64,000 nucleotides of DNA from Verrucomicrobiota bacterium. Lineage in GTDB: Bacteria > Verrucomicrobiota > Verrucomicrobiia > Limisphaerales > SIBE01. How positions within the stretch are numbered: the stretch's first letter is position 1; the number at the start of each line of letters is the position of its first letter. The notes under the pieces were generated by a model, which ran no database searches, had not been told where the DNA came from, and saw nothing but the letters and a program-made list of their open reading frames with translations. The stretch is from NCBI GenBank assembly GCA_021733945.1, contig JAIPJX010000007.1, positions 16,369-80,368 on the forward strand, written 5' to 3'. Below, one piece after another: positions 60,601 to 64,000 of this stretch. A program made the position numbers and the translations under genes.

Positions 60601-63539
60601 CTGGTCAACACACCGCCCACGGACATTCCCTTGGCACCGAACAAGCCCGAAGTTTTCGATTCAGCGGCGTTGCTCACGGTTGCGTTGAGCAGGGTCTCGG
60701 ATTTGGCGCTCACCAGCAGGTCGTGTCCGGAGTTGACCGCTGCATCCCGGATGTAGGCGGTGGTCGCGGAAGGCACTTCGGTTCCGAAGCTCGTTCCCAA
60801 AAGTGCGTCCAGCGCCGAATGCGCAAAATCACCGGGGTCCCACCCTATCGCATTAAACGCAATGGCCGGCCCGATCGTCGCGTTCGAACCGGTCAGTCCG
60901 GTACCGCCCGCGGCCGTGATGCCGGTTCGCGAATCGATGGCGGATCGATCGATGGCATGAACCCAGACATCGCCACTGCCTTCGGTTGTCACCGTTCCGC
61001 CCTCGATGATGGCCCGGGTATTTCCGAGGACGGTGTTCGAGGTGTACACCCCCGTCAGATTGATCGAGGCACCAGCCGGCAGTGTGCCGGTCAGCGTGAT
61101 GGTTTCGGTCCGACCTACCACCTGAAGGTCGCGTTCTGCAAAAAGATCGAGGTTTCCGCCACCCGAGACATGGACGGTTGAACCGGTGATCTGGGCCGAG
61201 GCGTTCCCCGAAAACCAGTTCCGGGCGGATGCCATGCCGATCGCACTGGAGGAAAGCGCACCCAGATTCAGGTTCCGCCCCACTGATGCCGCCCTCAGCC
61301 CGATACCATCCGAGGCGGAAACAACGGCACCACCGGCCGCTGCCGAGAGCGTGCCTGCCGTCACCACGGCCTCCGTATCACCGGACACCTGATTCCGGGC
61401 ATCCGTGCCAGCCACTCGATACTGGGTTTCCCTCAGGGCACGGATCGAAACACTCCCGGCGGTGATGGTGGCCGTGTCGACCTTGACCCGTGCCGTATCC
61501 AAAACCTGGTTCACCGCATCGCCGCTCGAGTTTTCGAGGTCGACATCCCCCCGGGTCACGGCATCCACCACCACCAACGCACCGGTCAACTGCGCTCCCG
61601 ATCCGATCTCCACCTCCGCCAGAGACGACGAATCCAGGGTGAGGGTGGAGTTTGAAGCTCCAGAAACCAGAATGTCCCGGATCACTTCCGCATGCAGGGT
61701 GATCGATCCAGTGGTGCTGATTCCCCCGAGAACGCTCACCCGAGCCGAACGGGCAGGCAATCCAACCACCGAGGTGATCTGGCTCAGGTCAGCCGAAACC
61801 GAGTTGAAGGTCACATCCCCGGAACCCGAAACCGTGACTCCGGCGGGAACTACGATTATTTCGACTTCAACGGTCAGGTCGGTCGCACCCAGATCCAGGG
61901 TACCAAGCGTCAGGGTATCATTGCCCTCCAACCCGCGGATTGTCAGGGAATGGGTCGGGGCCGGAAACGTGATGGATTCAAAGGTGGAACCGGCCAGGGT
62001 CAGGCTGCCTGCCGCGTCCGAGGTGAGGGTGGCGTCCGAATCATCGGATGTGCTCAAGCCGAATACCCGGTCGCTCACACTGCTGTTGTCCACAATCGGT
62101 TCGAGTCCGGTGTAACCAATCCGGGTGCCGTCCAGTTCGATCGAACCGTCGGTCGCATTGATCACCTCATACCTCGAGGTCTCAAAGCTTCCCCCTTGAA
62201 TCACCAGCTGATCCCCGGTCCGGGTCTGTTGCGCTCCACCATGGTAAACCAACCCGCCAACCGGGATCGGATCGCCCGAACCAAAATCGACCGTCAGGGT
62301 ATCGTCCCCGACCGATCCATTGACCTCCAAAAATTCATAACCGCCTCCCACCACCATCACCGACTGAAAACGATTCCGCCGTTCAGTCAACCCTTCGGAA
62401 ACCACCACCGGAAGCGAACGATCCGAAATTAGGATTCCTGATTTTTCTGAACCCGCTGAAATTGTCAGATCCAGATTCTCCACTCCGGTCGCGTCGATCC
62501 GCAGGGTGCCGTTCTGGAAAGAAACCACCAGCGGTCGAACCGCCCTCAGGGTGTAACCTGAATCGGTGATCTCGGGAAGCAGGAACAAACCGCCACCGAT
62601 GTCCAAACCATCAAATTCCGAAAAGTCCCCGCTGAGTGCGTCAAAGGAAAGAATCTGAAAAACGTCGCCCTCGGAAGGAACAAACCCGTTGATGAGCGAA
62701 ACCTCCAGTCTGCCGTCCAGTGTCAGTTGCCCGGAAACATTCAGCTGATCATAACCGTCACCGACAGAGCTCTGATCGGCCGGATGCAGACCACCAAGTT
62801 CGATTTCCAGGATTCCTGTTTGTGTGAAGTCCCCCGTGTGATGGATCACCCCCGGCGAGTTGCCCGGGCTCAAAGTCCCGCGATTCAACAGTTCTCCGAA
62901 ACTCGAACCACTCCCTTTAAGAACATCCCCAACAGCGAATTCAGAGACTCCGTGCCCTGATAAAAAGCCTGAAAAACCCTCCCTTTCGAAATACAGCCCC
63001 GACAAAACAGGTACGTCACCCTGACCCCCCTGATCCAGAGCAGAGTTTCCATCCGTCGCAACATCCGCATTAGCAGACAAATCTGCAATAAACACAGCGT
63101 CCGGAGGACCGTTGGCCGCTTTCAGGGTTTGCACCAACTGATCTGCAACCGTGGATCCGAGGTCAATCGTCCCCGCGGTTGAAAGTCCACTCTCCTCCTG
63201 GTCGTCCTGATCCAGCGACCCGTTCATGACTACGGTTTCCGTCACCTGCGCTTCCAGACTTTCGAGGGCAACGGAGTCATCCGCCAAAGTCTCATCCTCC
63301 ACCTCCGGAGCACGGTCGGTCGCGGGTGAAGGCACAGGAATCAGGATTTCTTCAAGGTCACCGGGTATCATCCCGAACCCATCGTCCTCCCCCTGCACTC
63401 CTGAAAACTCCTCAACGACCTCCTGGGAATCAATCGCCGAAGGACCGCTCTGGGACAATGCAAATCCAAGATCCGCCGAAAGCAAAAGCCTCGGCTCAAG
63501 CGCTTCTAAAGCGAATTGATTCTGTGTTGAAGGACGCAT
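19911..63539 (-). CDS. Giant LEPR-XLL repeat protein, 14,542 residues
   Basis: A single uninterrupted frame of 43.6 kb. The N-terminus carries the motif [10 protein letters not shown] (residues 15-23), defining the LEPR-XLL group of very long adhesin-like proteins. In order: PATR-like domain (~220-333), five ~352-residue modules (~760-2460), Ala/Gly/Val-rich beta-helix-like modules (~2460-4380), a non-repetitive island (~4800-5680), FHA-like repeats (~5680-6920), two cadherin-like units, a PA14 domain (~7130-7308), MBG-like units around a 14-unit propeller-like array (~7500-8045), more FHA-like repeats, a second PATR-like domain (~9516-9636), ~183-residue repeats with EF-hand-like loops (~9660-11000), a second island, RTX repeats (~12863-12961) and a C-terminal repeat region. 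No classical signal peptide, catalytic domain or outer-membrane barrel was found. Likely a secreted or surface filament or adhesin. The start has no clear Shine-Dalgarno but puts LEPR at the expected place. Confidence 0.9.
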   Translation of the reverse strand: MRPSTQNQFALEALEPRLLLSADLGFALSQSGPSAIDSQEVVEEFSGVQGEDDGFGMIPGDLEEILIPVPSPATDRAPEVEDETLADDSVALESLEAQVTETVVMNGSLDQDDQEESGLSTAGTIDLGSTVADQLVQTLKAANGPPDAVFIADLSANADVATDGNSALDQGGQGDVPVLSGLYFEREGFSGFLSGHGVSEFAVGDVLKGSGSSFGELLNRGTLSPGNSPGVIHHTGDFTQTGILEIELGGLHPADQSSVGDGYDQLNVSGQLTLDGRLEVSLINGFVPSEGDVFQILSFDALSGDFSEFDGLDIGGGLFLLPEITDSGYTLRAVRPLVVSFQNGTLRIDATGVENLDLTISAGSEKSGILISDRSLPVVVSEGLTERRNRFQSVMVVGGGYEFLEVNGSVGDDTLTVDFGSGDPIPVGGLVYHGGAQQTRTGDQLVIQGGSFETSRYEVINATDGSIELDGTRIGYTGLEPIVDNSSVSDRVFGLSTSDDSDATLTSDAAGSLTLAGSTFESITFPAPTHSLTIRGLEGNDTLTLGTLDLGATDLTVEVEIIVVPAGVTVSGSGDVTFNSVSADLSQITSVVGLPARSARVSVLGGISTTGSITLHAEVIRDILVSGASNSTLTLDSSSLAEVEIGSGAQLTGALVVVDAVTRGDVDLENSSGDAVNQVLDTARVKVDTATITAGSVSIRALRETQYRVAGTDARNQVSGDTEAVVTAGTLSAAAGGAVVSASDGIGLRAASVGRNLNLGALSSSAIGMASARNWFSGNASAQITGSTVHVSGGGNLDLFAERDLQVVGRTETITLTGTLPAGASINLTGVYTSNTVLGNTRAIIEGGTVTTEGSGDVWVHAIDRSAIDSRTGITAAGGTGLTGSNATIGPAIAFNAIGWDPGDFAHSALDALLGTSFGTEVPSATTAYIRDAAVNSGHDLLVSAKSETLLNATVSNAAESKTSGLFGAKGMSVGGVLTSNFVSSRVRAFVEFSSGQGGVDAGGDLDVSALDTSGVFSNAKLLSSAMTSTDGGRTVLDQLSGSTVPADFFSGSGSTEIAFGQTVRLADDHASGGVGGLVYRYLGELHVLDLSGQDYSDQDFWLEVSDTTVIPDGISFNSANSVSVGGVVVRNDVRSEVEGFIRNADVRALGLSVEAIESATIHAVVDSTAIAAGASAFGAGTSLAINGTIATNLVLSSALATVVGSTLTVEQRAVRVQAENGSIINADTQSVLSGDANSVGAMLAFNTVGWKSQNVLFQAIDALLGTSIGDEQPATVTATIIDTALNLGGDLSVTADSAAQIQSSVGNSATASVSSLFNPSGIGVSAVLASNLVSSSSEAFIDYAGDRGAVAVGGALLVHATDDAGIDSESRVKAVSSTTNAGVGSLVGRLIDSMAEEIKFSSKSGSRSIKKYDRVRVASDHSAGGVTGATYLYIGADAGWDLGTQNYTNTLRWKRVIGTNAENLLVSFANFTPSVSVGVGGLVVRNDVRSEVNSNIDNATVTVGGGLRVHADQSALISASDESVSSATGPSSFGAGVSLAVNATIVTNLVLSTAEATITGSDVTANGTAAVVVESSNESGIDARITSSTSSGGQAVGVTLAFNTIGWQAQNILFAAIDALIGTDIGTEQPALVTATIENTRLVVGGDLMVRALGSEQVNATVSNAADSVASALFGASGAAASAVLASNMVSSRVDAHIDYASETQGVVQAGGDLSVIADDSSGVYSNVKLVASSVTSSDGGVNVLKNALTDYEDVDFYSEDGLQTIGFGSRVRVAEDHDLGGEPGDTYRYMGEDGPVDLASQDYSDIGFWYAETPTDVVPQINLTSSDAIAIGGLVVRNDVRSQVEGFVRNAALTAGSVEVDGFESAVIKATADSTAESSGGSAFGDGTDLAVNATIATNLILSDGRALIQDSEVTTTAGDVVVNGRNSSVINAKTLNSTTSGGTGVTVTLAFNTIGWKAQNILYQAIDALLGDSLLGDEDPALVSGAIVDTPVSSAGGVSVLAESEAVIRAKISNTTDSVSASLQGASGLAVGVVLASNLVSTQTRATVESGGNVLPLTALGSGVTVFAQDRNSILAVSDLVSTASASSADVLGTGVSLIKNAVQAERGLDYTDRSGVRDLKTGDIVLLDSHEYTTFDLPELVGAGDRILLEHTESGGTAGDVYEFVGSEALVSPDFGEQDFSDTALWKRVTGTAGESYTFLGADQAGVDLALEDYSDSSRWQDDSGIDVSEYLPGLGLLSSSASAFGGLIVRNDVRSSVLSHVREIDLTAAGDVVVQASQTPNILAKDSSVVEASAGSVLTGGSATAVNAVIATNLVLSSADALITNGSVITGNEGDFVLESSNSARIVAVVTSSVSGDTAIGIVLAFNTIGWDAQNFLFNTVDALFGTSIGSENTSRVLAAADGTSIETAGGISVLAESTADIRAHIENAATAIGVGLGGSDSITVAPVIAMNKVSTDVRATVVNGAVVRAGNGDIAVGGTDASSINAKVSATALSVAAGVKSSKGISVGFSAARNEIRSDVEAFIRNSGSAAAPVEALNGRVLVTVEREAEIISTGTATAVAVAASAQGGLAVSGGGTIAFNFILGGANASVETSHVRASGDVIITSNNRSLIDAFLSAVAAAVGAGGKSTPAVAIGISVARNQIGWREKEVQAKHVSASAPTRVVAGDLVLINEGPQTGEVYEYIGELLEDEEGISLSAQNYGDRSAWKQANLEGSAAQVQAFSLGSGIDSGGDLVVTASSAGSIKATVVAAAAAVGASGQSGVAVSAAGVYVENRIKTDVKAYIDGDRVGGVNAQTVSVSADEAAGISVIAGAASLAASLAGQTGVSVSIGLSLAFNEITGDVEAFVRNASHGVTTRSGDVQVTAVSRNQPLFDTSLSALGITPDQLDNAGTQDGDDEETSADEAALDKTRDDRVREALTGALVAGGETFSLVDTIAAEWIYRTSDGIQEVAEDHLIRLSNDYQNGGAGGRSYRFLGDEETIELGEEDYSDTTRWEIVDPDVKVSVLEEGRLWMLVNGRGLTYILRADGDVLSFSRATISAVAVAASAGVAIAGSTGIAISGGGAVAINNVIRKTNAFVEESDVTSAADVILTATDDSEITAIVAAVSVAAGVGGSTGVGVSIGIAVARNFIGFDATGNEAGGEVRAYLLDSSVDAGGDLNLTASSNQLIDAVVLAGSAAIAAGGSTGVAVSGSGVYAENQIGVDVETSIDGDGATGIRAASVSLLTIDGSSIVSIAGAASVAASFGGAAGVAVSIGVALARNAISNAIDAVIRNADQGVTTTVGNVQLVARQKARIDGIAAAAALAAGFGGSAGVAVAGAGAEAKNVILGGSNAYVDGSVVQSAGDVRLEAENESRIDAINASASVAAGAGGSAGVGVSIGLAIARNFVGYKPDFAATYDLTTDDDPANVTTGQRVKILSGVRAGDVYEFIGDETLTPEETTEEGTFLNTQDYADQSLWKLISISAEGTPVQASIRNSSVHALGVLSATATSTQVIDSIVLAGSVAIGAGGAAGVALSGAGVSVENRIQVDVKAFIEGDRNGGIRAQAIDLSAADASGISAIAGAASVAAGVGGAAGVAVSIGIALAYNEIGNHVAAYISDASNVAATIGDITINAQSRGEDIFNFTGVTRDQLDDASVADDDDSETGLDEAAVDLEDDKAVLNGVRVAFDANGIELSEAVRLSKVIDGREWILVTEAGRTYYIELQGIEFHVFRTSISAYSVAASVGAAIGGAAGVSVSGAGAYARNVILTETNASIENSSVQTAGDVLLSANNTAEIAAVVGAVSVSVAGGGAAGVGVSIGVSISKNFIGYNSDGEQASSGVRAYVLDSSITAGGELRQTAIGNQRIGAFVLAGSGAIAAGGAAGVAASGSGVDVENRIGVEVQAFIDGDGTMGIRAQRVVLVSDDTSTIAATALAISLAAGFGGAAGVSLSVGVTLASNTITSRIESFIRNADTGVVTTIGDIVLDADEKATIAVVAAAASASLAGGLVGVALSGAGAQATNIILSSTSAFVDASKLLSIDDVIITADNQSTIDAVIATASIAAAGGAVGVGASIGVALARNYIGMVDDAATSYDYTTAHEPGSVHQGKRVKILGGVRGGDVYEYIGSETLLASDFEDDEREASWLIEQDYSDRDHWKQVNLGLSGSPIMAYIRNSEVVAAGDLTVRAVSDQSIHANTLSGSVAIAGGAIGVALAGAGVSAENQIAAVVKAFIEGSAGNGVLTGGNITVFADDTSVIESETLAVSVAASFGAIGASVAISVSVAYNTIANSVNAYVAGATIRSDGEVMTVESKEEAVIDSSATATAVSASFSLGVSLAGGGAVTGTTLNTETRSWIDQSTIHLTNDLLVHAMSHSVATPVVSATAASFGLIAAAVAGTVSSVEVAPVLEAFTNASVVTADDIKVSTGGGLLAAPETSGLSVSTGISVGASVATVKGVFSILAGLKDGNVIAARSLTIQPYGEGRFYSKTEASSAGLLAGIAGSVSTIEAEVISSAILGDNNTVHVQTLQMTANQTQDLDSKSDSLALGLVAGTGAYVSTATRSRSVVDVGRNSTVTADTILLNSFLDLNKSLFSDQENGEGANLSSGSAGLASLSSLTSTTSIGSGSRPLGSEVNIGEGTVMKAKKVFDIETLVKTYAKDSVQIEGVSGFGISLGDSQITATTLSQVNVKGATLENTEGEIYLTTRSDSRLNPSANLFTATAIGGAGADATGTLNASQVIRLEDATIKAADVYLLAGQSKKPRVPNLLGGSARTDITAFSFAGISVQDPTFNLVENNRIDVLGNSRIQSLSDVRLITHEGIHTAKESGMSLNISLIPYGTDIDNDIDGVTNNTVNIGENARIEAAINNITEYRILPMTVSGVQQLDPSRIGTLLSAEEKVALGLSADVRYQYATLELDLTGDSAGTLEATLANKFYVIRPVGAGSPVISYVNLTSVLSEQKAKIEGWIVSHGNNAEAVVRYQAQLDEVILAMQELGLIDNSANPDVKVEKKGLDVLFVRTPKITAIPGSVFIEADSTPVSEISPLIGSQVTARAGARINILNKTPFTMEVDDAVVEDNRTTTLVDGELISLEPGNVYLNNQRLTNVLDDQPKTITITQDSLTFAAYGVDLQAPAGVPQDIYVTGMVRNENGPISVVNQKGGINVTGQLLGESLDIQAAGNFSLNVDDWFHLADPRQYVDYTNFRNQVRTESGVQNLVTFNSLDQVPGIRDSINGGLSRIVTRGRVNITARYLNIDGLIQSGVDSVTLNIANTFNPGRTSTFINDEGNLLNGLSFGSGGVTALTQAEKDLFEQSGLDVANDGQTLSGYFDAVNGQIVIDDFVAQAGRITLTGQMLSTGNGKLVVADGNPHVEINNESPFALVLGVMDLDSGQSGQISITDSVTLQKIVYSIKDETITEQRSQGVLEGGKITYTDGATQTHQISDEFYYTPAQGRYYLWTEGQEATQTTVEVYENKAFDFGFFEADALVKDENKISTDFAFTDNTPLLDSELPAAANDGLPAWVPGAVYGVQYIRYNDETVDVVQNVSQVRNVFDSSLAGLNPVYRYIGESADINLGDQDYSDAGSWELVENVSRFATFEDVDLKKYDSDYANTTITLVNETEGGGFLKQKTYRTITTTVQGVKDYYTHVLKADYPVRIQFLKQNNPGLDITTPGDLVLTGTVEEPASARSMSFSSGGTISSSPTAAVFGHVEQVIGLGSVTMNIEGGKGPTFVSATGNITLTAVSKDNATNFIEIGQIVTTGGDVMITAKHGISFVGEDSIIRGNRIELQSLEGSINARVDSGAAKAGGIAALAKGDIHLIETDGDLLLVRPDFWEGATASVESENGKVTLRTVSGSILDGVYEEFRASGQSGIGALLQAKLSKAGLSPDQAKYAVSSSLAKAVLPHSTLLNGASGNAEFSNITAVDVLLLPGGNGTIGYASEAVAVSHPEVFGLLPLDQKELLSRASGDDVLSVEYELYLYKGDDALIDLARPEQFRNGRVWQRIVPEFAAGVEADWGTTDGTVSIRNGQFVTNKFAIEKLVVQVKDDVNVKVSGGVEIAAAGDVIVGALGDVNFLSVTNDLGVVFLKSRGDLTATDVHAVDGAILLRAAGNLGATRVVSDKGAISGFADGVLTAVSIFASSGGVTLTAGGQMNVDSVSSSEGDVRLASGGDMILTATNADANVQASAGVIELNAGGRMEVGKVLGLSALGNITLRSGEDMVLKSVLGQVPVLLESGNGILGTSVPGSANVVGYGITLNAGRGSVGSVEMPIVTNNLLDGTLTASVGQNLHLIERSGDLRIVLIDAPNGSVSLVAEAGSILGVPGGEGARIRSRALVLEAVHSGTAGGGIGLANSPIEVAVEQLEASGTRGGIALINLGDLVLAGDITNAGTGFISVQATGSILVNANVETAGGSIDLTSWSGGITQTDGTSISSGSSLGGDVRIESQTDLRVVRIDAGLGNVGIRSNVGNILPGGDAMFHVTSDGLFVAASNAVGALGNQFNPLRIAVSVLAGFGGAGGLSLLENDHLEVGDVAVSVIRATEGTSNAPILDRRNGLVTGFNGSIVLRTTSGTITVAPPGESTAGVGVLANGSGNILLQAQGANSDVFLGANVQSGTGDVSILSPRNVSIGSTAVVLASGAGNLDVEATTGSVSMAVGAGVINVGGSGNVRFWANGDLTLTHVDAGSGALSAISGTGRIADAGDAHVDIAGGSVRLWAPLGIGAENPLETSVQRVSAHAGSDIRLIEQDSVSVGLTDAIRVRRVMETAVTRELIDGMQSDLVTTNGGAILLQTINGSITLESNGSFGNPAAVSASGAGIVTLDAQGTGSDLVMFAGARSNMGNIQLSAARSVLQKTGATISTDVSPVAGEAGSSGVVSVTAVIGDILQEAGALIITADAGDGGDIRLEAGGNIQVSRIQGGRYASGPGDINLQPVVSATNSFTVFDGSVGDLQFLGVPFADVDSARLTVKVSVAEGTISAASTGTVTVSGTALERTFTGTIADLNTYFTTAGNITYLSGATGPGPQLLTLVASDGNSTSSAESTILVKPPQLPPVVSVPAGFTVMSNRTSDLQFAGTPFSDPDSATLTVTLSIGDGTISGQDAEGITIGGTPTARTFTGSVSALNTYFTTAGRITYTASPLTEGHLLREVYTGISGDTTAELLSSGKFPSSPDVVELLSDFEAPSAYGDNYGQRISGYITAPETGEYVFFVSGDDATELYLSYDENPANKKLIARETVWSRTREWLSSTGDSSLSAKRSDQFAGSEWPTPRTITLTAGETYYVEVLHKQNTGGDVLAVAWQLPSQANPPTDGSAPIAGAAFTATRTLRVAATDGYTTTTSGTKIEIQDKLTQTIGFTSSGARNFGTPFSVFATSSAGLAVTYSVVSGPALIDGRTIYTTDLGTVVVRATQDGNDEYLAAEPVDRTFTINPTINFGGLRQEYTGGAREVAVASVPAGFAVSVTYNGSQTSPTEVGKYTVIATINDTEYSGARSATFEITSASEWEVYQNGTTLQSVAMVDAVNGWAVGDTGYLWHTGDGGATWLRQEPTADRTLYAVWGTDADNVWAVGSFGTILRWNGTAWVEQGSGTSDTLRGIWGTDVNNIWAAGSSGRVTKWDGQAWRVQDTGGNQTSLGVWGSDSNHVWVVGTSGGIAQWDGTAWVTQSSGTTQTLYGIWGTDANNVWAVGNGGTIVKWNGSTWVTQSSGTTASFYAITGLSEQAVWVSGSSGTIRKWDGSAWSAETSGTSSSLYGIYAKDSGNVLAVGNGGVILAWDGSGWNTRVASNFSDTLSSVWGLDANNIWATGSGSTVVKWNGTSWETESSGSGQSLNSIWGIDANNIWGVGVDGTIRKWDGTSWIAQESGLSPVGTSSFKPTLSGVWGSDAQNVWAVGANGTIIKWNGTTWSSQDSGSTVSLSGVWGVDSSNVWAVGSGGTILKWNGTVWETQDPGSNFTLYSVWGRNANDVWVSGSSGRIFNWNGTEWVIETSNTTQTLYRIWTSDADTVWAVGSNGTIQKRQGGTWSSFSPGTLEDLRDIWGADANHLWALGGRGTILKLETTAGTTTQSIGPKEGEPPVLLANEETAVDDSDALRSIIRKNVGTGTLGQTVTFAPLDALTFSHTSLTLTLAASASSGLSASYRVLAGPASVTGDLLTISGPGTIVIEAIQTGDATYAAATPVQQWLTVNQDVGPLRAGGNVTLVAGGNITAVDSTDGPPHVIGDAVSLHAQGNVSGLRISANSISAGSGTGSVTLSHADGFNEAVNGLTLTDVQAPLGDVFVQALNSLNVQHVVAGRDVTLLSDLGSIVLVASEAGPAVSASEGYTLRNVVLSAALDITTLFIVRGTDRTEYRAGGTLNLPTGPVQPTFATALLVLASGEALALEADLSGVGETQLRSDVAVDYTGNIPVAGKFLIGGMLDGETTPRATLRSSGAFTYAASSNTRIDADRLIVEAGGDIAIRSDAAIMYVGGSLTTQTGHSIDILAGGSIELGSMTLTAPGGGVNLTAQNSGRVVLGYTGFLTADSVTATASGRIQLSTNVNTLQAHLTGEGEVFVQETDSVELTAVSAADGTVAATAGGTLTATDVVAGGNVILTSLTGDVVIGSVQTNTTSGVIHGGAFLGAIRASASNFRLTGASANLRAGDQQISASQSGVTLTGGVTGNLDPTLILGDVVLNDSLMSQIGAGATTDLVLNATGSVTIDPLSTLPRSLQVGAWRDLTVQGAIPTGGAVQLSALRELRVANGRVLATNQNLSLSAGGNILQVDEGAVQVVVGGQLTLESKESGNIKVSGSGGEGGFVLALAALYSGDLDLVSDGSLSVGTIDVGSGGTVNLTVNGAILELSESSVVRGHLLNAAATGAIGLQTELARVSIANMGTSGGITLNQRPGGGDLAIVSIQTGAGNTGAVTVTAAGGNLKLAPSGSTGPAILAHGTVTLTASGRIESNTAGRPVIEADALVLNATGGTDEIWTRIQSLAATVGGSSVAIENQGDLVIGVGGSGVTLTDAGLFVVHTSGSLTVNQNVSGSGGRVSLAAGHDTLTVTDGVEVSGGDVWLKAAFALLLGLAKGSRTLQVTSASIQPATNNGSVNVVGKTVTLVGGTIGSAGVPLISDLDVDGLLTIMARGDVHLAEKNGDLRLGHVLAGGTAALTAEAANIVDGILDGTPRVEAPGTLLTAASGSIGTAATPIRLRVASLEAHARDGAVLQNAGNLLVAGATVGSGGTLMVSAGGALTVAAGISVGSGGRLRLESTGGDLAVNADITGGNGLMTLIAHRDLSQASGTSILNPAGGIDAEAQVGTLVQGDGAIMTTASEGSGNILLVSARDLVVSGVQAGSGNIALISTTGNILDGGDIHPDVSGGGLVLRAAGSIGRLIPGANALETSVNTVTAWSGGGGIHLLEANSLSVGEVFVAVDRVNTDGTTSPVSVIQSDLITSENGSVELVTLAGGITITDGTTTLNGTGIRADGSGSIRIQAQGGGADVAVNVSIRTGSGTISIEAADQVTLSNGARFITSTVNVLVKAPNGLLANGELALGNSPGTLTIDGTQTFAAASSVTIQIGGVNPASTRGSASPVGGHYDQVLVTGNATLGGSFSIVLVNGFLPALGDVFDILMFAAAQDKFAAAAGLFGFGDGSLYFEVVQLEDRVRLVTRKRPAADDVKVAPGTAADGDKVGMFLNLDYFGSRTYEVNASIQAAEFFHATGSYVLQNGNQTVSLSDNTQTSTEFWRIGANGLDAFAGLNGPAANPGALGFALSDVAFGLGFAREVGTDRSWLSLKATAASAVQIGMEAIDIELSGSNLSVSINTGHAQSILSTEDTVIHYGASPVGVKTPASLGTNADAFTLDFAGEDGKLLMIAGSFDLRVGHFFYANGSLGFQKSSKTVTLADGTVASTDMLTVGGTNLNAFAGINGPYLVDTNNNGVIDEGDTPNRSAIGLSLGNVEFGLAILAPKAGQPKLEGLRWTSLTATAGSVDFLGIPSVTINARNLAVDINLVGGVTGETDPASRVIDFAADPLHIVSGTGTTVPLDLPGSKGRLVRVSGDFNLAVGDFFYVGGSLGFEKSSVSLALADGTVVEMESLTMGGSDLSAFVGINGPYLSDTNHDGVINSNDTPNPNARGMSLSGVEFALTLLAPKPGQAGVEGMSWTALEASVGSARVLGIPSVVRMTPGDVFVSINRVDGVAEGVDPDTRVVDFQATPLEVVTGTGKSHTIDLPGSRGELTRAGGSFSLAVSDFFFVNGSLGFEKSSRTVQLANGGLINADVITIGGTGLDAFAGINGPYEFDSNGDGIVDGRDVPSARAKGLVLDDVEFGLAIIYPKAGQADVEGLTWFGLEATANAVELVGIPELTMAGRNIRVSVNRVNGVAAGTQAAPWVVDFAARPLDVVTGIDSEVSVGVTGSRGELLRATADVELGVSDFFFVNGSFGFEKSTVSVTLASGATVLTDLLTIGGTGVDAFAGISGPYRVDSNSDGFIDETDTPNPNAKGLSLGGAEFGLAFMSPKSGQPDFEGLRWIGLQAGAESLDLLGIPGVTASGRNIAVTINQVTGSLPSGNAGRHVVDFGARPLDVFIGPDQTLTLNMDGQQGQLIRASGDVELALGSFFHVSGSVGFEKSTRSVQLADGRTVQVDVLAIGATNLNAFVGVNGPYRLDSNNDGTIDANDSPNTDALGLSLGGVELGLALMTPKPGNADLAGRRWTALTATGDSVELVGIPGLTASANQVSVSINQVGGTPDGNNPAKEIINFAVTPLNVLTGTGTSLTIRHDANQGQFVRASADLVLDVAGFVKLSGSFGFEQSIHDNETRILVGASGVETFLGTPDGRKGVQISNGRLGMVLLKDSAGQSTYALDASGTGALIGFESVVSLAGTVSVRANTTGRAINESIAVVRETVPVVFADDSNVLRLEGSGLSLEVLGFVKLRGNFVFEKEDVSQTETRILIGATDVSATLDAGVARFGMADGTFGMMLLATDQSSTYALNAEGRATLNIEGVAGVTGTLAFEANHTGAAVDETISVNGTAVQLLFANGNDVQKWSVRDLDVLLGDLLARLLDDTAEKLVGFEASLAPEPDDSGGFIYPNLISKPIPGLAESIDTLFGISPVLGIGDYTQHYLTPALRPNLEPVPGDTVPLGVYGPDGPTLRGWVDFLVAYWIPTLGGEDGQGLTVVPTETGFNLAFKSNIDFVKQLELQFGEGIRNLGLSVDGEIKLDVTVQTEIDFDLALDLLNPSFAFNLNNLAFQAHAAADDILLQGGIGPLRVGIGDADGERASAGLEIGGGISFVGGEFQFNPGNNQIHMNLPVFASLAGVSLSPGGTPRVTFGGSLFDGSGLTFTTENFDELLNFKSLSAADVILMIPDFLVYLEGLRESGKLTVGVPFIQTTLDAVLDFADAFNEKVVQKIDFYRPRVDLLSGTGAVLAADSAIFTASGASFTSDFENQDITIEGVGTFVIAAVVDAQTLELNNPSEVDVSERAWTVHKPVERIQTLQELVEALSNSGFSGSTYDAVEQQLRIPLSFSKDLAPLEFPIDFGFASSGVGLSTSAMGSLLANVSGGMTLVVDLDGATGTEGLSFLIDESVLTGTVTLSADDLEVAAQLGMLGITAGGAGSGSGVSVSATAELTLDRDPTQETPGDQLFGFRDLTNGEFFSALQFRLAGTAFAGMRGIAVSSGGGSSVPIASTAEIGIHVQDLTDFSQVTVVTQDPSVPFDLEQAVSDGTVGPNDVVVVLPDFGTAFAFQNLGFEQIVAGVRIGLGFLNDLLADQPFYTQRLPVINRSLAEVFAFVDQLAAKLDQAVADPEGTLRSAEIAIENALGIVDDNSLSAGDQKFSLTIADGILDIHIGLDALFSAAYGFALDLGSFKEMSGQSGSSELNGIDTLADSSGAGVAGEILLEAFAEASLDIGVDASATGDGGSPRFFLYDFDPGTGFGTRIALGGRLLGEDLSLGFHAGPIRMGVSGGTVVLDGDGDITTDDYAMLTVAIDQKSGSVTDDGRFYIGEENLMSNIEVKLIGGFAVELPLSITVVSSELKLGDPLSIRSNPVYGDQGLAQLLKHLANAPDKGSENPILFTFPDIAGTFQDLGGKFTLFGILTDPSFILDGVDATLGAIQDVFESSLGQDIPLIGSKLANAATMIREFRQGFLADLREKLSGNGKAIEYIQDSLYNLLGPDGLNILLDSNHDGFVSFADVRIEWLDVTGQKIADFQVGDEVPEGADAIQFDMKLGGILYGGGVDIPLDIDVPGFGLKVDGGFAIELSWSFDFGFGLSVTDGVYLVTNADGAAPELQLNASVFLDGEAGDPDLTTQFQGVGKLLFFKATIEDTDRSPTELGFQPSGLFGLLSLNYQGNSKNRLTATQILSTSLADTFQVDFGVQAELNLAMTLEVDAAVKGLPKLKGDLVVDWGWDIRTGSSKPVIQIQNLRVEIGSVVSDFLKPIAERIEGVLEPFRPIITALTKEIPGLAKFKVAPANLMGLIDVLFKLKGLKPINWSFIQAAEQMLSLVDRVNSMLGVNGDVLLGDIGGFGSGTLVADSAGLELLDDITDALPEDFAEFSKLLEAESMGAESSGSAGGSATARSGFRFVEYLLDINNWMQIFSGGDAVLFTYEMPLLSFKAEFDLVLARIPLAPLPFTININAFGSIEATADLAFGYDTFGIRKLISAGVSNVGVGAGFAAVMDGFYVSDVTLPEFKNGKVVKGTGGKEKPEFTLKGTIGLSAGLRVWPFIAGVRGGVELKIGLDLKDIGRSVLTKDASGNVTDVTYKADGKIRISEMTTLWNYQSGGFTNLFDLFGELDLVVGAFVKMKFFKKTRTLLDVDLLRVNLLTFSHLAPDVTPSLAVIDGTTLYVNSGTRAADRLYFNTEDGSETFLLSGSGGTVNVEFDDWYVSYDGITHVVMNGGAGNDVLDASRLHDVTVEFDGGAGNDSLMAGSAGGILRGGDGNDTLEGGAGDDTLDGGAGDDRLFGSAGNDLLDGGTGDDTISGGTNNDSFFFADNYGNNRVTEQGEIVELSFNAVTAPLTVTIRGSGVTVTNTNGDEFRLRGATGGLLTLGTGDDIVYIDDYPPGVLEIRDSGGNDTYFVREGRPASALSEGRLKIVDSAGDFDEIVLQQTRAQDPLVLETHRVSNGREILEYDSGIERLTIVGNAGQFGALGIVDFGGDVTVTSVGDVPLNLQTTGLRIVAQNFIYDREIQAGHIVLDTFKALDLVHRLNAAHDGYLDLRSYEQGANIHLKVDLLVSSGDSWDGAGSGWIRLIAPDGSIYNENDVELLVAAGHLILKARNSIGERVAPIIARADMVSAVTSASGSGDIVITGQSDLTFGVQGDLSEPGMAGILLPDETLLPVWRGQVPWDDALNGDWLGELADGNDVHAVAAGAGDVLILLNESDSRLTLLSGDIVVQAPGRDITLTADDLDLMSGAGQVIGTGKLVIQAGGAVWNYYLGTAAESASGDDVPREFFESAMELTTRDLAALADGFELVQIGRSDVGNLMVLGDATTESQIRLTGEGRGMDSSFRDRTLLLSDDVIVRGEVQAPANVLQMVAGSLTVETLNVHSVTEGPGSGLSADQLILEITGGIELAGSLQGTTSVNATAGAAIRIGYDPVDDPGMAPVIGSPTVILHSGAAISKAPDGAMSIVAGELELRAATGINDLDVSVGSLNASTATGDIELRESDPADSPADGLILTLVSAPNGSVTIQSVNRLEVRSVIATGAGAGADLESLEGNVVVVGSDTADVIHVDSYLTLRAPAGFELPRRVSGKTVILESSGLMELNSEFVVTTRLDLVSDGSIRITGDVVSPVAEVRITALGSAPAGTVDAGVIMIESARFVTGDVELRAPTRVEANLSTDLLLAGFVGGLNDFDPTGSIALQANGTLKLSSGIFAALGEARLMAGSIQSGDGPLLIAEHTIAEARSSVALRLWTDRLSVRSTIGGDIVVSEADGLVAEEVYAENGSVFISARGDLTAVDVRVATDAVGNDVTLEAVGDLFVGKVIAGESAGAAKAHSQVTLDAFGSIREPAGAVDNNEDLVDVDAWKVNLKHGQPIPDPVLVTGPDVTGASDELEIVSVDGLSDGATALSDELNIEAQGDYVLAAPTLTGDLNLAVSGSLVILNLQTQPGQNLALTSGGDITSLSSIDVGDAALSLNSAGGISIPGVLTAGQLSIGSSGNVTLTTNVNEISLNAGPGSNVSISNQGPLTIGSSASPGADITVSAGGDLTLGGGMTASNLSLESTGGSLILGGTLDVGSEGTISIKVAGAIEGVAPVTPQTAVGTSTRVRKFAPARALMAAPPSADFVSGVLVLSAEDGIGTGTALRTTATEFTGTTLRGDIRIQNSGSLVVHEAVALDGSVEISADGSLEVESARAVGAGHEVLLNASNGGNISVLEILARDGDITVHATGSISKLEGSAGVNFAGHRLTLSADVGFVAGGAISSEVSELTAEAAAGDLILANKGDLLVRHAITQDGSIDLSVEGALTVELVRAHGVGDVRLSTSGGGDVTVGLVTATGNALTIVSGGVIEELSDDAGPELVGAQVVLTASEGIGTAGALEIAALSLEATAPAGAAHMVNQLDQGT
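19915..19926 (-). promoter_or_regulatory. Weak ribosome binding site inside the end of the giant gene
   Basis: On the minus strand GGATCAGGGAAC precedes the overlapping ATGA at 19914-19911. The AGGG is only 3 bases from the ATG, while GGA is 9 bases away, so independent initiation looks poor and translational re-initiation after the TGA of the giant gene is plausible. Confidence 0.5.
24655..24955 (-). repeat. RTX-type calcium-binding nonapeptide repeats
   Basis: Residues ~12863-12961 contain [54 protein letters not shown] and GTGDDTISG, the GGxGxDxLx signature that binds calcium after export. The run is short, about seven to eight units, and lies about 1,580 residues from the C-terminus. Confidence 0.92.
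24960..30460 (-). other. Non-repetitive island 2 of the giant protein
   Basis: Residues ~11030-12860 are mostly unique, with amphipathic stretches (for example [14 protein letters not shown] and [12 protein letters not shown]) between beta-rich parts. EF-hand-like loops [12 protein letters not shown] (near 27070) and [10 protein letters not shown] (near 27715) are present. No known family was recognised. Confidence 0.55.
30520..34565 (-). repeat. Eight ~183-residue repeats, five with EF-hand-like loops
   Basis: Units share [14 protein letters not shown], [18 protein letters not shown], [20 protein letters not shown], GLxWxxLxA and LLGIPxVTxxxRNxxVxIN. Five central units insert a Ca-binding type loop after [51 protein letters not shown] and [12 protein letters not shown], at about 33830, 33270, 32725, 32175 and 31620. 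The period is ~550 bases. The first and last two units are shorter and lack the loop. Confidence 0.85.
34630..34990 (-). other. PATR-like domain, copy 2
   Basis: Residues ~9516-9636 read [16 protein letters not shown], then [33 protein letters not shown] and [11 protein letters not shown]. Order and spacing match the N-terminal copy at 62540-62880. Confidence 0.75.
39405..41040 (-). repeat. Fourteen ~39-residue propeller-like repeats
   Basis: Units follow the pattern WAVGxxGTIxKWNGTxWxxQxSGTxxxLxxIWGxDANNV. I count 14 starts, the last one partial, with a period of about 117-120 bases. MBG-like domains (about 41530-41065 and 39260-39010) stand on both sides. Fourteen such units could make two seven-bladed propellers; this is inference. 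Confidence 0.85.
41615..42150 (-). other. PA14-type domain
   Basis: Residues ~7130-7308 contain [44 protein letters not shown] and [18 protein letters not shown], ending in LAVAWQLPS. This is the order of a PA14 beta-barrel, a fold that often binds glycans on exported proteins. Confidence 0.85.
42150..42765 (-). repeat. Two cadherin-like repeats
   Basis: Two ~100-residue units share the blocks LQFxGxPFxDxDSAxLTVxxS, DGTISG, [22 protein letters not shown]. They directly precede the PA14 domain and resemble the long bacterial cadherin-like/VCBS-type repeats. Confidence 0.75.
46500..49150 (-). other. Non-repetitive island 1 of the giant protein
   Basis: Residues ~4800-5680 lack the surrounding repeat pattern and are richer in charged and aromatic residues (for example [49 protein letters not shown]). 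It ends with one QDYSD insert (about 46905-46790) and a Tyr/Thr-rich stretch. I do not recognise a family. Confidence 0.6.
50400..56150 (-). repeat. Ala/Gly/Val-rich beta-helix-like modules
   Basis: Segments such as [20 protein letters not shown] alternate with AGAxAxNVIL, VxAYIxxSxVxAGGxL and VENRIxVDVxAxIDGD. The landmark ARNFIGY-like block falls at about 55600, 54135, 53365, 52095 and 51335. Spacings of ~765 and ~1,270-1,465 bases show a basic superunit of ~255 residues with optional inserts. Confidence 0.8.
56150..61260 (-). repeat. Five ~352-residue modules (period ~1,055 bases)
   Basis: Landmark AFNTIGWxAQNILFxAIDALL recurs at about 60845, 59800, 58735, 57680 and 56425, spaced by about 1,050, 1,065, 1,055 and 1,250 bases. 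Each module also carries the blocks [21 protein letters not shown] and AxNATIxTNLVLS. The longer last spacing is explained by an extra copy of the QDYSD insert. The modules look like recent internal duplications of a beta-helix-type fold. Confidence 0.85.
62540..62880 (-). other. PATR-like (passenger-associated) domain, copy 1
   Basis: Residues ~220-333 read [18 protein letters not shown], then [35 protein letters not shown] and SGYTLRAV. The pattern is that of the beta-rich segment found in autotransporter-like passengers. A second copy closes the filament part at 34630-34990. Confidence 0.75.
63420..63539 (-). other. LEPR-XLL N-terminal segment of the giant protein
   Basis: Residues 1-40 contain [16 protein letters not shown]. 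The segment is a known N-terminal marker of very large repeat proteins in Planctomycetota, Verrucomicrobiota and some Proteobacteria; its mechanism is not established. It is followed by ~170 acidic, low-complexity residues. Confidence 0.85.
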
Positions 63540-63557
63540 CTAAATTCTTAAAAACCC

Positions 63558-63695
63558 TAAGGATAAGAACGCTGCTGCGGAAATGAATAGCACTTTGCAA
63601 AACGATGACCAGAAAAAACGAAAAAAAAACACCCCCTTTTCAGGGGCAGGAAGAGGCCCACAGAATCAACAAGTGATTAGCCCCTCTTATCCTAA
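63558..63695 (-). promoter_or_regulatory. Possible structured 5' leader of the giant gene
   Basis: TAAGGATAAGA (63558-63568) and TCTTATCCTAA (63685-63695) pair over 10 of 11 positions and enclose the hairpin/T-run at 63621-63646. In the transcript the 3' half lies about 20 bases before the start codon. This arrangement would suit a switch between two folds, but no known riboswitch class was recognised and the promoter is not identified. Confidence 0.35.
63621..63646 (-). terminator. Terminator-like hairpin in the leader of the giant gene
   Basis: On the minus strand CCCCTGAAAAGGGG is followed by GTG and nine T residues, then CG and six more T. The 5-base stem has a GAAA tetraloop. It stands 80-107 bases before the ATG of the giant gene. 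It may end transcription from an upstream gene outside the window or act as an attenuator for the giant gene. Confidence 0.5.
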
Positions 63696-63741
63696 TGTCA
63701 GCTATCGAAGCCACCGCGCACCCCACTGCCATTCGTTTAAG

Positions 63742-63900
63742 GCGCGGAGATGTCCTCGTTGAGGATTTCGAGGTTCCTCATGGCTTGCCGTTGAACGGAT
63801 CGGGATCCTGACGGGAGTGAGTGGGCTTGCATCTTCGGGCAGGACCAAAGCGGCGTCGGCGCTGCGCTCTGCCGCGCGCACTCCAAAACACCACCGGGGA
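63742..63900 (-). repeat. ~180-base intergenic repeat (family B), copy 3, inverted
   Basis: Reverse complement of the block at 7772-7944, including the CTCAACGAGGACATCTCCGC end (at 63744-63763) and GGAGTGCGCGCGGCAGAGCG. It directly follows a GCCATTCGTTTAAG element at 63728-63741, an association also found near copies 1 and 2. Confidence 0.82.
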
Positions 63901-63908
63901 CCGGGGAA

Positions 63909-63992
63909 GGTGGCGCGAACCGTCCCGGTGAGCTTCCAATGCAGCCCACCCTCCCGATCAACCCCGGCTCAGCGAGGACGCTTCGCCCTACC
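63909..63992 (-). repeat. Hairpin-forming intergenic repeat (family A), inverted solitary copy
   Basis: Read on the minus strand it starts GGTAGGGCGAAGCGTCC and ends CACCGGGACGGTTCGCG-CACC, the same arms as the array at 6885-7628, with a unique loop of about 30 bases. Confidence 0.88.
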
Positions 63993-64000
63993 TCCGGGGG

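Larger units (their letters stand above)
63540..64000. other. Leader of the giant gene plus intergenic repeats, no gene
   Basis: The first ~160 bases hold the AT-rich leader of the giant gene with a hairpin/T-run and an inverted repeat. From 63728 on there are three intergenic repeats: GCCATTCGTTTAAG, an inverted family B copy and an inverted family A hairpin. No upstream gene is reached before the window ends. Confidence 0.8.

Noticed and set aside
19911..63539. Assembly artefact or fusion of several genes
   Set aside because: The frame is continuous, domain order is sensible, repeats are diverged rather than identical, and LEPR-XLL giants of this general kind are known. Resequencing would still be a useful check.
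63737..63961. Short - strand open frame upstream of the giant gene
   Set aside because: It lies wholly inside inverted copies of repeat families A and B and its peptide repeats that of copy 2.
1..64000. tRNA, rRNA or insertion sequence genes
   Set aside because: Reading the gaps on both strands I found no cloverleaf or CCA-ended tract, no rRNA-like sequence, and no transposase or integrase frame.

Overview
The window looks like a chromosomal segment of a Verrucomicrobiota bacterium, probably a soil or freshwater member related to the Pedosphaera/Limisphaera group. This is inferred, not proven. The support is GC-rich DNA, a sialate O-acetylesterase, a DapL-like aminotransferase, an Ig-repeat protein ending in the FYRIV-type C-terminal domain common in that phylum, a LEPR-XLL giant protein, and intergenic gaps packed with palindromic repeats.

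Left part (1-11.4 kb, all on the + strand) holds ordinary genes. They are the 3' end of a sialate O-acetylesterase, a 1,396-aa fused acyl-CoA dehydratase activase, an exported di-haem cytochrome c peroxidase, a CNT-family nucleoside transporter, a small two-TM TPR protein, and an LL-diaminopimelate aminotransferase-like enzyme. The gaps at 921-1474 and 6868-8023 contain no convincing gene; they hold families of hairpin-forming intergenic repeats.

Right part (11.7-63.5 kb, all on the - strand) is a two-gene cell-surface unit that fills about 80% of the window. The upstream gene (63539 to 19911) is one uninterrupted 14,542-codon frame. It starts with a LEPR-XLL motif. Then come thousands of residues of FHA-like/beta-helical repeats, punctuated by ten copies of a small Y-x-Y-x-G...QDYSD...W module, and a non-repetitive island. 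A cluster of cadherin-like, PA14, MBG-like and 14-unit propeller-like repeats follows, then more beta-helix, about eight ~183-aa repeats of which five carry EF-hand-like Ca loops, a second non-repetitive island, RTX nonapeptides, and about 1,570 further residues of repeats. Its TGA overlaps the ATG of the second gene (2,746 aa), which has a classical signal peptide, a P-domain, eight putative-Ig repeats, thirteen Ig-like repeats and two PPC-like domains. The two are probably translationally coupled. My inference is a very large calcium-stabilised adhesin or filament plus an exported Ig-rich partner. No secretion genes are present in the window.

The last 460 bases (63540-64000) are the leader of the giant gene, with a terminator-like hairpin and a long-range inverted repeat, followed by the same intergenic repeat families seen on the left. 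No tRNA, rRNA, CRISPR array, integrase or transposase was recognised.
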